A stretch of 63,285 nt of DNA from a virus (IMGVR_UViG_3300021594_000952:1-63285); one strand, 5' to 3'. Positions 23,480 through 31,952 are shown, counted from the first letter of the stretch. Translations and numbers: made by a program. Notes: generated by a model not told the origin, from the letters alone.

Positions 23480-24773
23480 TTACCTCTACTTTTTTAAGTT
23501 TTGGGAGCTCTATACGATTAAGTTGAGGTAATTTTAACTCTACACGTTTTGGAAAATCAGGTAACTTTTGTGTTAAAATAGTATCTAATTTTTCTTTCAT
23601 TGTATCAAATGAGAATTTTGTTCTGCTGTGAAATCCTTGCCGTTTAGCATTATCTGTATAGTTTTTATAGTTTTCAAACATATCTTTTAGATAGTGTCCA
23701 ACATGACCATGATCCACTGAGAACCATTGTGCCTCTTTTAACAGCATACCATTTGCTGCCGCAGGATGAATATTTGTTAGTTGACCGGGAAGAAGGGTAG
23801 TAAATTCAGGGTTAAGGTAATCTATATGTCCACTCCAATTTGTTGTGATGATTGGTTTGTTGGTTAAAGAAAATTCAAGTAATGGACGTCCGAACCCTTC
23901 TCCCTTAGTCAAGCTAACCATAGCTTTTACTTTTGAATGATTATACAACTCATTCATTTCTGAATCTGTAAATTCACCATGAAGTAAATATATGTTAGGT
24001 AGGTTTTTAGAGTTTACGGTTGAGGCAATTGCTTTAATTCGTTTTACAAGCTCATTTCTATCCATATAAGAGGCTCCAACTTGTGTTGTTTTCAAAATCA
24101 ACGCTGGTTTCTTTGTTTTGTTTTTAAATGTCTCGTAAAATGCTTTGATTAGCAACGTAATATTTTTTCTGTCTTCTCCAATTGGAGTATTTCCAATCCA
24201 ATGTCCTACAAACAGATAAGCGAAGTCCTCTTTCATATCCTGTAGTTTAAAGTTAGATTTTACAGGTTTGTATACCTCTGTATTTGCTCCCTCAAACAAT
24301 ATCTCACCATCTCGAGTCCATTCAATATTTCCCATTGATTGGTTTGTTTGTTGGTCACGTTTTTCAAACTTTGAATTACGTAAAATATCAATTGTATGAT
24401 TTGAAGAACCCAAAATCAGATCCATTCGTTGACATCCTTCAACCCACTCAGCAGGGGCAATCGTTGATTCTATACCTGCTGTAATTCCAATGTTGTATTT
24501 TCCGATTGGTTGAAATTCATTTGGTACAGTAATTTGACACCAAATTTCTGGTTGGGAAGATAATTGTGGGTTAGGTAAAATGTGGTTCTCCAAGAATTTC
24601 CATTCTGGGTTTGTTTCAATGAACCCAAATGGGGTATTTCCCCATCGTTGAGGCAATACTTTTACCTCGTATTTATCTAGCTCAATTATAGCTTTAACTA
24701 CATCTCGCGAACGTGCTCCGTAACCACTAAAAGTATCTATTGGACACGAAATTACAAATGTTGGTTTACTCAT
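23472..24773 (-). CDS. Family 4 glycosyltransferase
   Basis: 433 aa, full length for GT4. It has an N-terminal GYGARSRDVV donor-side loop and C-terminal SLTKGEGFGRPLLEFSLTNK, the E-x7-E donor-binding motif of GT4 enzymes, then PIITTNWSGHIDYLN. Retaining transferase using a nucleotide sugar; acceptor unknown. Co-transcribed with another GT4 at 25028-26461. Confidence 0.9.
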   Translation of the reverse strand: MSKPTFVISCPIDTFSGYGARSRDVVKAIIELDKYEVKVLPQRWGNTPFGFIETNPEWKFLENHILPNPQLSSQPEIWCQITVPNEFQPIGKYNIGITAGIESTIAPAEWVEGCQRMDLILGSSNHTIDILRNSKFEKRDQQTNQSMGNIEWTRDGEILFEGANTEVYKPVKSNFKLQDMKEDFAYLFVGHWIGNTPIGEDRKNITLLIKAFYETFKNKTKKPALILKTTQVGASYMDRNELVKRIKAIASTVNSKNLPNIYLLHGEFTDSEMNELYNHSKVKAMVSLTKGEGFGRPLLEFSLTNKPIITTNWSGHIDYLNPEFTTLLPGQLTNIHPAAANGMLLKEAQWFSVDHGHVGHYLKDMFENYKNYTDNAKRQGFHSRTKFSFDTMKEKLDTILTQKLPDFPKRVELKLPQLNRIELPKLKKVEVNG

Positions 24774-25024
24774 ATAACTTGTTTTAATTTTATTTCAGGT
24801 ATAAATTCGGTTGGTGATTGAACATATTCATATTGCTCGAGTTCTTCCTCATGCAAACATATAAGTTCTGTAGTGTTTTTATTATCTTTTGTAAATGCAA
24901 ACAATATGATTTCCCCAGGTTTAATTTCTCTTCCCGAAGTATACGCTTTAAGGGTTACTTTCTCAAGTGCCTCTTGTGTAACTATTTTATTTTCTGTAAA
25001 TTGGTGTAAAAAATGCTCTCTCAT
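24770..25024 (-). CDS. Small hypothetical protein
   Basis: 84 aa between two GT4 genes, with an ATGA-type overlap. Predicted beta-rich (GREIKPGEIILFAFTKD). Possibly a small partner of the transferases. Function unknown. Confidence 0.55.
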   Translation of the reverse strand: MREHFLHQFTENKIVTQEALEKVTLKAYTSGREIKPGEIILFAFTKDNKNTTELICLHEEELEQYEYVQSPTEFIPEIKLKQVI

Positions 25025-25027
25025 ATT

Positions 25028-26461
25028 CTAGTACAATAACTCGTGACACAATTCATCTTCTTCAACTTCATTAACGTTGATGAATTCATATTTTTCTCGT
25101 GGAGTCCACGTGTTAAATAATTGATCTATCGCGTTAATTGCTCTTTCTCCCATTCTTCCTCCAGTAAAACCTCCTTCATTTAAGGCAAATTCTCTACCTT
25201 TTAAACCAAGTACAGAACGTTCTTCTTTACTCATGTTGTACAATTGTTTGATACAATCTGCTGCATCCTCTGGGTTGCATCTGTCATCCCAAATGTAAGG
25301 TGTGGTTGGTGAGCCTTGAATTGAGCGATTTGAAGGGTAAACTGGTAAAGCCCACGCACCGTGTTTTTTATAGTGACCTGTATGGTTTGAAGGTATTTGT
25401 GGAGATGGTACAAACCAATTTCCATTTTCATCTCTAAAGCCCATTTGGTCTTGCATTCCACCTGTAACGTTTGCTATGATTGGAGTTCCTGCAAGTATTG
25501 CCTCTGTTAGAGATAGGCCCCATCCTTCGTTAGAAGTTAACAAAATTTGAGCATCCGCTATATTGTATAACATGTTTAGTTGAGACGAATCAAGTTTATT
25601 TGTTGAAAAATATATTGCGTTTGGATAGTCTTTAAAGAATAGTTTACGTACTGCCTCCAAATCCGTTCCATGCTCCGAAATAACTTCTGTGTGAAGTACA
25701 AAAGCACATTTATCTGCTTTTTCTTTCGGTAGTTTATCCAAAAAGTAACGAAACGCAAGCATAGTGTCCGGAATTTGTTTTCTACGAATGTTTCTTGAAT
25801 TAAAGAACAATACAAAATCTTTTTGTTCTCCCTTAAACAATTGCTTTTTAAAGTCAACTAGCGTTGGATCTGCCTCGTTAAGCGGTTTAAAAATGTTCTC
25901 GTTTAGCCCGTGCGGAACATACTCAATCACTTTGTTTTTCGCTTTTTCCCCCAACACTAACTCGTTTATGAGTTTTGTTTGCTTTGAAATCGCTAACAAC
26001 GCATCACACGACTCGTAAAATCCTTTGTTGTACAATGGTGTTGGTAAATCATCCCAGATGTTCAAATAAATGATAGGGCATGTTTTTCTAATCTCGTTTT
26101 CAATGGCAAACAACCAATCAAAATACCTAGGATCCGTAATCAACATGATTGCATCTGGTTTTTCTACTTGCATCATTTGACGAATCAAATCTGCATCTCC
26201 ATATCCATTAACAGGATATAGTGTAACGGAAGAATCTGTTAAGCCCGAGTTTGTGTTTGTGTCTTGGGACAGGTCAAAGCGTTTTCCTTGATCGGGATGT
26301 TGAATTGCTCCCCCTAAATTTACCCAATTGAAATGTTGAGCTGTGTTTATAACTAGCTCACGTGCAACTGTTGCTACTCCCGAATGTACACGAATATCGT
26401 CACATATTAGGAGGATTTTTTTACGTTCGTTTTTTGGTAGATAACCGAATTTTTCTTTCAT
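25028..26461 (-). CDS. Family 4 glycosyltransferase
   Basis: 477 aa. The N-terminal domain has DDIRVHSGVATVARELV. The C-terminal GT-B domain has LLTSNEGWGLSLTEAILAG, the E-x7-E donor site, followed by TPIIANVTGGMQDQ. It uses a nucleotide-sugar donor; acceptor unknown. First gene of the sugar island. Phage sugar islands can serve to modify DNA, virion proteins or host surface glycan; which applies here is not visible. Confidence 0.9.
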   Translation of the reverse strand: MKEKFGYLPKNERKKILLICDDIRVHSGVATVARELVINTAQHFNWVNLGGAIQHPDQGKRFDLSQDTNTNSGLTDSSVTLYPVNGYGDADLIRQMMQVEKPDAIMLITDPRYFDWLFAIENEIRKTCPIIYLNIWDDLPTPLYNKGFYESCDALLAISKQTKLINELVLGEKAKNKVIEYVPHGLNENIFKPLNEADPTLVDFKKQLFKGEQKDFVLFFNSRNIRRKQIPDTMLAFRYFLDKLPKEKADKCAFVLHTEVISEHGTDLEAVRKLFFKDYPNAIYFSTNKLDSSQLNMLYNIADAQILLTSNEGWGLSLTEAILAGTPIIANVTGGMQDQMGFRDENGNWFVPSPQIPSNHTGHYKKHGAWALPVYPSNRSIQGSPTTPYIWDDRCNPEDAADCIKQLYNMSKEERSVLGLKGREFALNEGGFTGGRMGERAINAIDQLFNTWTPREKYEFINVNEVEEDELCHELLY

Positions 26462-26518
26462 AACTAAAAAATGATTTTTTTAGGGTTTATTTATAACTTA
26501 TTTTTGTAATATAACTAT

Positions 26519-26716
26519 TTAATCTTCATTTTCCAAGGATAGATCACTATGGTTGTGAACTTTTTTTCTAAAATCCTCATCCGTTAAATACAAATGGATT
26601 GCTCGCTCGCTTAATTTTTGGAAACTGAATTTGCGTTTAATGCACTCTACTCTAAAATTTTCAAACAAGTCTTTATCAATTTTGACGCTTGTTAATGTTT
26701 GGTTTTTTTCACTCAT
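26519..26716 (-). CDS. Ribbon-helix-helix-like DNA-binding protein
   Basis: 65 aa from the Met at 26716; upstream in-frame Mets overlap the next gene. SVKIDKDLFENFRVECIKR followed by SFQKLSERAIHLYL fits the beta strand plus two helices of Arc/MetJ-type repressors. It ends with an acidic tail. It sits between the sugar island and the nuclease gene and could regulate either. Confidence 0.65.
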   Translation of the reverse strand: MSEKNQTLTSVKIDKDLFENFRVECIKRKFSFQKLSERAIHLYLTDEDFRKKVHNHSDLSLENED

Positions 26717-26756
26717 ATACGTTTGGTTTATATTATCGTATATAAATATATTAGTA

Positions 26757-27602
26757 TTAGTGGTAAGTCGCTGAGCAAAGATGAGTTTTGTGAAAAACAC
26801 ACCACTTGCAATTATCGTTTAGTTGTGGTTTGTGCTCTACTTTTTTGTATCCGTTTGTATCAAACACTTCGTTTATAAACTTGTTTATTGATTCTGTTGC
26901 TTTTTTTATTTTGATTTTACCTGTTGCCGGTTTGAAAATTTGTATTCGTTTGATAACATAGTCTTCACTTTCGTATAACTTTCGTTTTACAATAAAGAAT
27001 TCTACATCAATGTTTTCTTCGGGGAAATTGTATAGTTCGGAAAAATATTTTTTGTATAAAATAAGTTGAAACTGCTTGTTTTCGTCTTTTTTCTGCTTAT
27101 CGTTCCATCCACTAGTGGATGTCTTCAAATCTATTATTTTGATTCTATTGGTTGGCTCATGATACATTACCACATCTAGATAACCTTGATAAACTATGTT
27201 GGGGTAGTTTGAGTTTGGAGATAGTACAATTGGAACTTCACACCCCACTAAATGCCATCCACGTTTGGAGAAATGTTTGCCTTTGTTTTTTGCAAAGTCA
27301 CGGATGATAGCTTCCCCATCCTCATAGAATTCTCTAAGTTCCTCTGGGGAGGAAAAATGTTGTTTGTTGTTTGATTTGTATTGTTTGGTATATTCTTCAC
27401 GTAATATGTCTTCGAACATTTCGGATGTGTTGATTTTGTCTTTATGTCCTTCAATGTATTGTAGAGAATATTTTTTGGGACATTCATTGTACATTGAGAG
27501 TTGAGAGTATGAAATTGATTTTTCACTTGCCCAATCTATGTCTCGTTTAATTGCATTACGGATGTCTTTTACAATTTGAGGGATAACTTTCTTTTTAGCC
27601 AT
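26757..27602 (-). CDS. PD-(D/E)XK nuclease, RecB/Cas4-like
   Basis: 281 aa from the Met at 27602. Landmarks are SYSQLSMYNECPKKYSL near residue 40 (a Cys and the usual SxSxL...C start of Cas4/AddB nuclease domains), GYLDVVMYHEPT (the Asp), and KIIDLKTSTSG (the E/DxK with K after strand 3). Near the C terminus is CKWCVFHKTHLC, three Cys that with the first Cys can hold an iron-sulfur cluster. Likely a DNA end-processing exonuclease. In T4-type phages it could play the role of a recombination nuclease beside UvsX. Confidence 0.85.
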   Translation of the reverse strand: MAKKKVIPQIVKDIRNAIKRDIDWASEKSISYSQLSMYNECPKKYSLQYIEGHKDKINTSEMFEDILREEYTKQYKSNNKQHFSSPEELREFYEDGEAIIRDFAKNKGKHFSKRGWHLVGCEVPIVLSPNSNYPNIVYQGYLDVVMYHEPTNRIKIIDLKTSTSGWNDKQKKDENKQFQLILYKKYFSELYNFPEENIDVEFFIVKRKLYESEDYVIKRIQIFKPATGKIKIKKATESINKFINEVFDTNGYKKVEHKPQLNDNCKWCVFHKTHLCSATYH

Positions 27603-27607
27603 AACTT

Positions 27608-27618
27608 CAAGATACAAA
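27608..27618 (-). promoter_or_regulatory. Class A-like promoter motif
   Basis: The - strand reads TTTGTATCTTG, a weaker copy, between the terminator at 27636-27698 and the nuclease start. Confidence 0.45.
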
Positions 27619-27635
27619 AACTTTATTGCTTATCC

Positions 27636-27698
27636 AAGGAAAAAGAAACCCCCATGATAGCGAACGTTGGGGGTTTCGCCGTTACTGTTTGGTAACGG
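27636..27698 (-). terminator. Double hairpin terminator
   Basis: The first hairpin has stem CCGTTAC/GTAACGG (27679-27685 with 27692-27698). The second, 27646-27654 with 27668-27676, has a 9-bp stem AAACCCCCA/TGGGGGTTT followed on the - strand by CTTTTT. It terminates the transcript that ends with the 77-aa gene, before the nuclease promoter. Confidence 0.85.
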
Positions 27699-27708
27699 TC
27701 CTAAAATA

Positions 27709-27942
27709 TTATTTGATGATGCCAGCTAAACGCTGCATTTTTTTAATTTCCTCTATTTCTGTTCCATCACCCACTACAGCTTCATAGTCCATCATTCCCA
27801 ATGTTCCTCCAAAGCGAGATAAATCGATTGCGTTTTCTGCTACGCGGTGTAGGTCCATATCATCGTTTGCATCCTCTCTAGCGTATTCTAGGAGACGGAT
27901 GAATAGAGGAACGTCTAGTTTTATAGTGTCTTTTGGGTTCAT
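27709..27942 (-). CDS. Conserved phage protein with C-terminal LAGIIK tag
   Basis: 77 aa. MNPKDTIKLDVPLFIRLLEY followed by AREDANDDMDLH is a conserved small protein of marine T4-like phages (recall). It ends EIEEIKKMQRLAGIIK, the C-terminal form of the type II tag seen N-terminally in three other proteins. Capsid location is inferred only from the tag. It overlaps the tagged 241-aa gene by 4 nt. Confidence 0.7.
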   Translation of the reverse strand: MNPKDTIKLDVPLFIRLLEYAREDANDDMDLHRVAENAIDLSRFGGTLGMMDYEAVVGDGTEIEEIKKMQRLAGIIK

Positions 27943-28664
27943 AGGTCTTCTCCTGTTTCTTCTCTATATTTAGCTTTAGTAGCTTCAAGAGCTGTTTTAA
28001 GATTGGAAAGTGCTTCTTCATAGTTTTTCAAATTACTTTCTGAAAAATTTGATGTGTCTTCGCTTTCAAGATCAGAGATAAGTCGAGCAAGAACCCCAGC
28101 ATGGTTTTTAGTCATATAGCCTGGTCCTCCTTCTAGTGGGTTTGCTTCTTCTAGTTCTTCTTCTACTTCATTTAATGAAGTACCTTTGGTAAAATGCTCA
28201 AATGCAAGTTCGTAATCTGTTTTTTCACGATCGAAAATATTTCCAACCATTCCCATACCAACGAAGTTTTCGTTTAGAGAGGAAAATTTTCTTCTTTTTA
28301 AAGAATTTAACCACATTTTTACCCCAACAATAGGTTGATCTTCAGTATGAGTATCAAACCACCCTAATTTTTCATATTCATCAGGATTTTTTGATTTTTT
28401 AGAAGTTTTCATTGTTACCTTATCTAAATCTGTGGAGGGAGATATAGTTATAGTAACAGTTGAAATATTTTCACCTGTTTGGGATGAGTTATTATCATAT
28501 TGGAATGAAAAACTATCTCCCATATCTTTAAAAGTATCAAATGATGAGGCTAAAGTTTTTAAATCCTCAAAAGATGTTCCTTTATCTTCTTCTAATTTTG
28601 CTTTATATTCACTTTCTGTGATTACTCCTGAAAGCATTTGCATGCGTAGTGTTTCTTTATTCAT
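27939..28664 (-). CDS. Type II tagged protein, possibly capsid-targeted
   Basis: 241 aa from the Met at 28664, which follows a class B motif; an earlier in-frame Met lies inside that motif region. The N terminus MNKETLRMQMLSGVITESEY is the tag, about 25 residues, shared with proteins at 30027 and 37836. The body is unrelated: a Ser/Thr-rich beta segment (TGENISTVTITISPS), then WFDTHTEDQPIVGVKMWLNSL and a long helical tail with a coiled-coil profile. Function unknown. Confidence 0.65.
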   Translation of the reverse strand: MNKETLRMQMLSGVITESEYKAKLEEDKGTSFEDLKTLASSFDTFKDMGDSFSFQYDNNSSQTGENISTVTITISPSTDLDKVTMKTSKKSKNPDEYEKLGWFDTHTEDQPIVGVKMWLNSLKRRKFSSLNENFVGMGMVGNIFDREKTDYELAFEHFTKGTSLNEVEEELEEANPLEGGPGYMTKNHAGVLARLISDLESEDTSNFSESNLKNYEEALSNLKTALEATKAKYREETGEDL

Positions 28665-28677
28665 TTTAAGTATTTTA

Positions 28678-28689
28678 TTATAAATATTA
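28678..28689 (-). promoter_or_regulatory. Class B promoter motif
   Basis: The - strand reads AATATTTATAAT, overlapping the stop codon of the upstream gene and preceding the tagged gene by 14 nt. Best match to the consensus. Confidence 0.55.
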
Positions 28690-28905
28690 TATATTTTTTG
28701 CTTCACGCAACACTTTTAGAGCTTTTTGCATGTACAAAATATCATCAAGTTTTTCCTGGATGGAGTGTTCTAACCATTCCTCTAAAGATAAATCGCCGCG
28801 ATCCAAATCTGTTCCGTATTTTTGTTTTCCTATAGTGGCTCTATCAACGAATTTGTCTATAATGGAATCTACAATTGAATCTGTAACCTTAATTTCTCTT
28901 GTCAT
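28687..28905 (-). CDS. Phage small helical protein, MazG-like or related
   Basis: 72 aa. VVDKFVDRATIGKQKYGTDL-type residues and LSLEEWLEHSIQEKLDDILYM match a phage family often annotated as a nucleotide pyrophosphohydrolase-like helical domain (alpha-helical EExxD pattern: here EEWLEH and EKLDD). If active it would hydrolyse a dNTP to dNMP. It is very short for an active enzyme. Starts with a 1-nt overlap on gp62. Confidence 0.6.
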   Translation of the reverse strand: MTREIKVTDSIVDSIIDKFVDRATIGKQKYGTDLDRGDLSLEEWLEHSIQEKLDDILYMQKALKVLREAKNI

Positions 28906-29336
28906 TACTTTAATAGTTTATCTGCTTCTTTATCGGTTATTCCCATTTTGTATAGGACTCCTCTCACACCATGTTCACGTAAAAGGTCCATATATTCTTC
29001 TGCTTCACCCAAACTACATTCAAAATGTTTAGCTACATAATCTATTGCTTGAAGGTTTTTCTTGCGCTTGCTTACCTTTAAATACTTGAAGAACGTTTTT
29101 TGTTTTGGGATCATCTCTCTATAAATTAAATATATTTGCTGTTTGTTATCGTATGGTATAGTTTGGATATAGTTTACAAGTTCAATGTAGCGTATATCCA
29201 TCGATACGTATCTGTTGATCATGTAAGAGTTCCAACTATCCCACGATTCTTGCGAAATATTTTCAATTGGTGATTTATAGAGGGTGATTTCATTTAACCA
29301 CCCCCATAAATCTTTTATTTCTTTCTGTTTACTCAC
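28905..29336 (-). CDS. 62: Clamp loader small subunit, T4 gp62-like
   Basis: 143 aa. GWLNEITLYKSP, then SWNSYMINRYVSMDIRYIELVNYIQ, then PKQKTFFKYLKVSK, match the T4 gp62 family, which joins four gp44 ATPases to load the clamp. The C-terminal domain (LGEAEEYMDLLREHG) is the usual helical end. It is near the gp44-like gene (30266-31192), separated by a tagged gene cassette. Confidence is from motif recall, not alignment. Confidence 0.75.
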   Translation of the reverse strand: MSKQKEIKDLWGWLNEITLYKSPIENISQESWDSWNSYMINRYVSMDIRYIELVNYIQTIPYDNKQQIYLIYREMIPKQKTFFKYLKVSKRKKNLQAIDYVAKHFECSLGEAEEYMDLLREHGVRGVLYKMGITDKEADKLLK

Positions 29337-29569
29337 AGTGAAATATCTTTGTATTCCTCTCTAATTTCAGGTGGAAGAGAATCTGTTAGAATTTTCTTTG
29401 ACTCTAGATCGTAAAATACAGGGATTGGAATAAGAGCATCCTCGTCTGCTCCAATTAGAAACTTAGAGATTTTACGAATGATAACTGCTTGTCCAAATAA
29501 TTTTTCTCCGTTGAATCCTTCAACAGAGGTTGTTTGTTTGAAATCAATGTTTGGTGCTTGTGCTTGCAT
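29333..29569 (-). CDS. Small hypothetical protein linked to the clamp loader
   Basis: 78 aa with a 4-nt overlap with the gp62-like gene. A small beta-rich protein (FGQAVIIRKISKFLIGADED). It has no recognised domain. Conserved position beside gp62 in related phages is plausible but not checked. Confidence 0.6.
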   Translation of the reverse strand: MQAQAPNIDFKQTTSVEGFNGEKLFGQAVIIRKISKFLIGADEDALIPIPVFYDLESKKILTDSLPPEIREEYKDISL

Positions 29570-29600
29570 TTTTAAAAGTTTTACATATCAATAAAGATAA

Positions 29601-29630
29601 GAAAAAGCCTGCTGGTAGGCAAGCTTTTCT
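29601..29630 (-). terminator. Terminator of a tagged-gene cassette
   Basis: A hairpin with stem AAAAGC/GCTTTT and inner TTGC/GCAG, loop CTACCA, then TTTTTCTTATC on the - strand. It is almost the same as the hairpin at 37459-37488, including a compensatory base-pair change, and both sit directly after a type II tagged gene. Confidence 0.8.
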
Positions 29631-30027
29631 ATGAAGGTTTATATGTTCTATCATCAATAACGTTCCTTCCATAGTTAATAGCTTCTTCTTTACTCTTATG
29701 ATTAACAGATGTAAATAAATGGTCACCCTCAGTAAAATAAGCGGCTACTGACCAAGTACCAAATGGGTCTTGTCTTACTATTATTATAACACCGTCTTTA
29801 TATTCTTTGTAAATTTCCCCAACACCATCTGTTACCACTATATCGTCCATCCCTATATCTTTAAATCTACCATGGTATAGATCAGCTACATCTTCTTTTT
29901 TCTTGGCTGCTTCACGAGCAACTCTTTCATCAAAATCTGGGTCAAAGGCCTCATTTAATTTAGCAGCATATTCACTTTCAGTGATAATACCAGCTAGTTT
30001 TTGCATGTAAAGAAATTCTTTGTTCAT
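29629..30027 (-). CDS. Type II tagged protein, possibly capsid-targeted
   Basis: 132 aa. MNKEFLYMQKLAGIITESEY opens the protein, then a charged linker (AFDPDFDERVAREAAKKKED). The body has DIVVTDGVGEIYKEYKDGV and a Tyr/Phe-rich end. The gene has its own class B motif upstream and its own terminator downstream, so it is a self-contained unit inserted in the clamp-loader operon. Function unknown. Confidence 0.65.
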   Translation of the reverse strand: MNKEFLYMQKLAGIITESEYAAKLNEAFDPDFDERVAREAAKKKEDVADLYHGRFKDIGMDDIVVTDGVGEIYKEYKDGVIIIVRQDPFGTWSVAAYFTEGDHLFTSVNHKSKEEAINYGRNVIDDRTYKPS

Positions 30028-30045
30028 ATCGTTTTATTTTGTTTT

Positions 30046-30057
30046 ATTATAAATATT
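30046..30057 (-). promoter_or_regulatory. Class B promoter motif
   Basis: The - strand reads AATATTTATAAT followed by an A-rich leader before the tagged gene at 30027. Confidence 0.55.
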
Positions 30058-30062
30058 ATGGT

Positions 30063-30269
30063 TTATTTTTTAGTTACTTTTTCTTTTTTATATTCTATAA
30101 AATCATGTATAAAACCTGCTGCCACTATTAAGTTCATTCCAATAGAGGCTAATATTTCATATATATCTTCATACACATTTGTGCTTAAGTGGATATGTCC
30201 TACCATCCAGAAAGGTACGGCTAAGTTTCCAGATACCCACGAAAGAGTATATTTTAGGAAATATTTCAC
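30063..30269 (-). CDS. Small membrane protein
   Basis: 68 aa with two hydrophobic segments (about 8-25 and 36-56) and a basic C terminus (KKEKVTKK). It overlaps the clamp-loader large subunit by 4 nt. Could be a membrane peptide with unknown function; not obviously linked to replication. Confidence 0.6.
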   Translation of the reverse strand: MKYFLKYTLSWVSGNLAVPFWMVGHIHLSTNVYEDIYEILASIGMNLIVAAGFIHDFIEYKKEKVTKK

Positions 30270-31192
30270 AGTACTTGAGGTTTTTTAGCCTCTATGATTT
30301 TAGCTATACAAGAAGCTATATTAATTTCTTTATCGATTCTGAAGTTTGCTTGGTATAGGTGCTCGTTCAATATAATTGCTATCATACCTTCCTTTCCGGG
30401 TGCATATTTGGAGCTATATTCAAACAAAGAGCGGTATAGTTCTTCAAAGTCTTTTACTCCACTATCTGCTATAGTTTGTCTAATGGCTTTCCAATCTGGT
30501 TTTGATTGGGCTAGCTCTTTCAAAACGGATTTAATGTAGTTGTTTGCTACTAGAACTGTTTTATCCAATTGAATACAATCATCTTTTACAGACATTTGTA
30601 AAACGTTTAACATTTTACGCATGTCAGGATAATATTGTACAATTAGTGTTTTAAGATCTTCTGGCTCATATGAAATGTTCAATTGATCAGCTAGTATCCA
30701 AGTTAAATGGTTGTAAACGTCTTGTTTAGTTGGTGGTACAATTTTAAGTACCTGACATCTGGATTGTAGTGGGTCAATTATTCGCTCTACAAAGTTACAG
30801 GTTAAGATAAAGCGTGTTGAGCGAGAGAATGTCTCTATTACGTTTCGAAGAGCGGCTTGTCCTTGAATGGTGATAAAATCTGCCTCGTCTAGAATTACTA
30901 CTTTGATGCTTTTCCAAGATGCAGCGCTTGCAAACCCCTTTACTTTCTCTCTAATAGTGTCAATTCCGTTTTCATCGGATGCGTTTAACATGAGATAATC
31001 GCAATCTAGGTTTTTAACTATAATTTTGGCTAGAGTTGTTTTTCCCGTTCCTGCCGGAGCATAGAAAAGCATATTTGGTATATCGTTTTGATCAAGAAAA
31101 CGCTGGATTGTATCTTTAACATGTTGGCTACCAACAAAATGTTCTAGGGTTGTGGGGCGAAATTTTTCATTAAATAAGGTGTTTTCCTTCAT
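30266..31192 (-). CDS. 44: Clamp loader large subunit, T4 gp44-like AAA+ ATPase
   Basis: 308 aa. Walker A is APAGTGKTT at 45-53, Walker B DEAD at 102-105, and the arginine-finger SRC motif of RFC-type loaders is at 145-147. It forms the motor that opens the sliding clamp at primer ends. Partners are the gp62-like protein at 28905-29336 and the clamp at 36711-37445. The gene begins with a 4-nt overlap on the EDxHD homing endonuclease gene. Full length for the family. Confidence 0.93.
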   Translation of the reverse strand: MKENTLFNEKFRPTTLEHFVGSQHVKDTIQRFLDQNDIPNMLFYAPAGTGKTTLAKIIVKNLDCDYLMLNASDENGIDTIREKVKGFASAASWKSIKVVILDEADFITIQGQAALRNVIETFSRSTRFILTCNFVERIIDPLQSRCQVLKIVPPTKQDVYNHLTWILADQLNISYEPEDLKTLIVQYYPDMRKMLNVLQMSVKDDCIQLDKTVLVANNYIKSVLKELAQSKPDWKAIRQTIADSGVKDFEELYRSLFEYSSKYAPGKEGMIAIILNEHLYQANFRIDKEINIASCIAKIIEAKKPQVL

Positions 31193-31929
31193 AGTTGCAA
31201 CTTGTTTTTTATAACCTTTTCGTTTAATTCATCTTCCCATAATCTAATAAGAAGTTGATTATTTTCCAAACAGATTTTGTTTTTCTTTAAATCGTTTTTT
31301 CTGCTTTTAATTTGAGAAAGGTTTAATTCATGTTCCTCTAAATTTTTTCCATGCCAATAATTTCCATCTATTTCTACTAAAACATCCATATCTGTAAGAT
31401 AAAAATCAAAGTGATGGTGTTTGAATTTGTAATTTTGGATATAAGGTATTCCCCATTCTTCCAAGTATTGTTTAAATATTCTTTCAGGTTTTGTATTCGT
31501 CTTAATTTCAGATAACGTATAATATAATGAATTGGCACAACTTCTACATAAATGTTTATTTGTGGTTTTTTGAATACTATTTAATTGGGTATCACTTAAA
31601 TTTTTCCGTTTGTGTTTTTTAATATTTCCACAGTTTGAGCAGGTTGAGGTAAATATTCTATCTTGTTTTTCCCCGTATTTGCTAATATGCCATTTTTTTA
31701 CAGCACAACTATTACATTCTCTATTATTTTTAACTGCTATCCTATATGGGTCTCTTTGTAGGAGAGAAATTTTATTACATGTTGGGCAAGTATATTCAAA
31801 TGTTTGTTTATTTGAAGATAACATACATGGTTTACATGTATTTCCTTTTCCGAATTTTCCTTTTTTGTTGTTGTAATATTGATCTAAATGTTTTGATTGT
31901 TTACAAACATTACATGTTTTGGTTTCCAT
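31189..31929 (-). CDS. EDxHD/Vsr-like homing endonuclease with zinc ribbons
   Basis: 246 aa. Two or more zinc-ribbon pairs (CNVC, CTCP-type knuckle, CNSC, CSNC, CRSC) occupy residues 5-130. The C-terminal part has KPERIFKQYLEEWG, then HHHFDFYLTDMDVLVEIDGNYWHG, then KNDLKKNKICLENN with RLWEDEL. These are the Glu, Asp, His and basic residues of the Vsr-like PD-(D/E)XK domain found in EDxHD homing endonucleases such as I-Bth0305I. It probably nicks or cuts a DNA target in the replication genes. It abuts gp44 with a 4-nt overlap and has its own class B motif. Confidence 0.8.
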   Translation of the reverse strand: METKTCNVCKQSKHLDQYYNNKKGKFGKGNTCKPCMLSSNKQTFEYTCPTCNKISLLQRDPYRIAVKNNRECNSCAVKKWHISKYGEKQDRIFTSTCSNCGNIKKHKRKNLSDTQLNSIQKTTNKHLCRSCANSLYYTLSEIKTNTKPERIFKQYLEEWGIPYIQNYKFKHHHFDFYLTDMDVLVEIDGNYWHGKNLEEHELNLSQIKSRKNDLKKNKICLENNQLLIRLWEDELNEKVIKNKLQL

Positions 31930-31940
31930 AGTATAGTTTT

Positions 31941-31952
31941 ATTATACATATT
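31941..31952 (-). promoter_or_regulatory. Class B promoter motif
   Basis: The - strand reads AATATGTATAAT ahead of the EDxHD homing endonuclease gene, overlapping the stop of the 27-aa gene. Confidence 0.55.

Noticed and set aside
26757-27602. CRISPR-Cas4 adaptation module
   Set aside because: Cas4-like features are present but no Cas1, Cas2 or repeats are nearby; T4-like phages often carry similar RecB-family nucleases.
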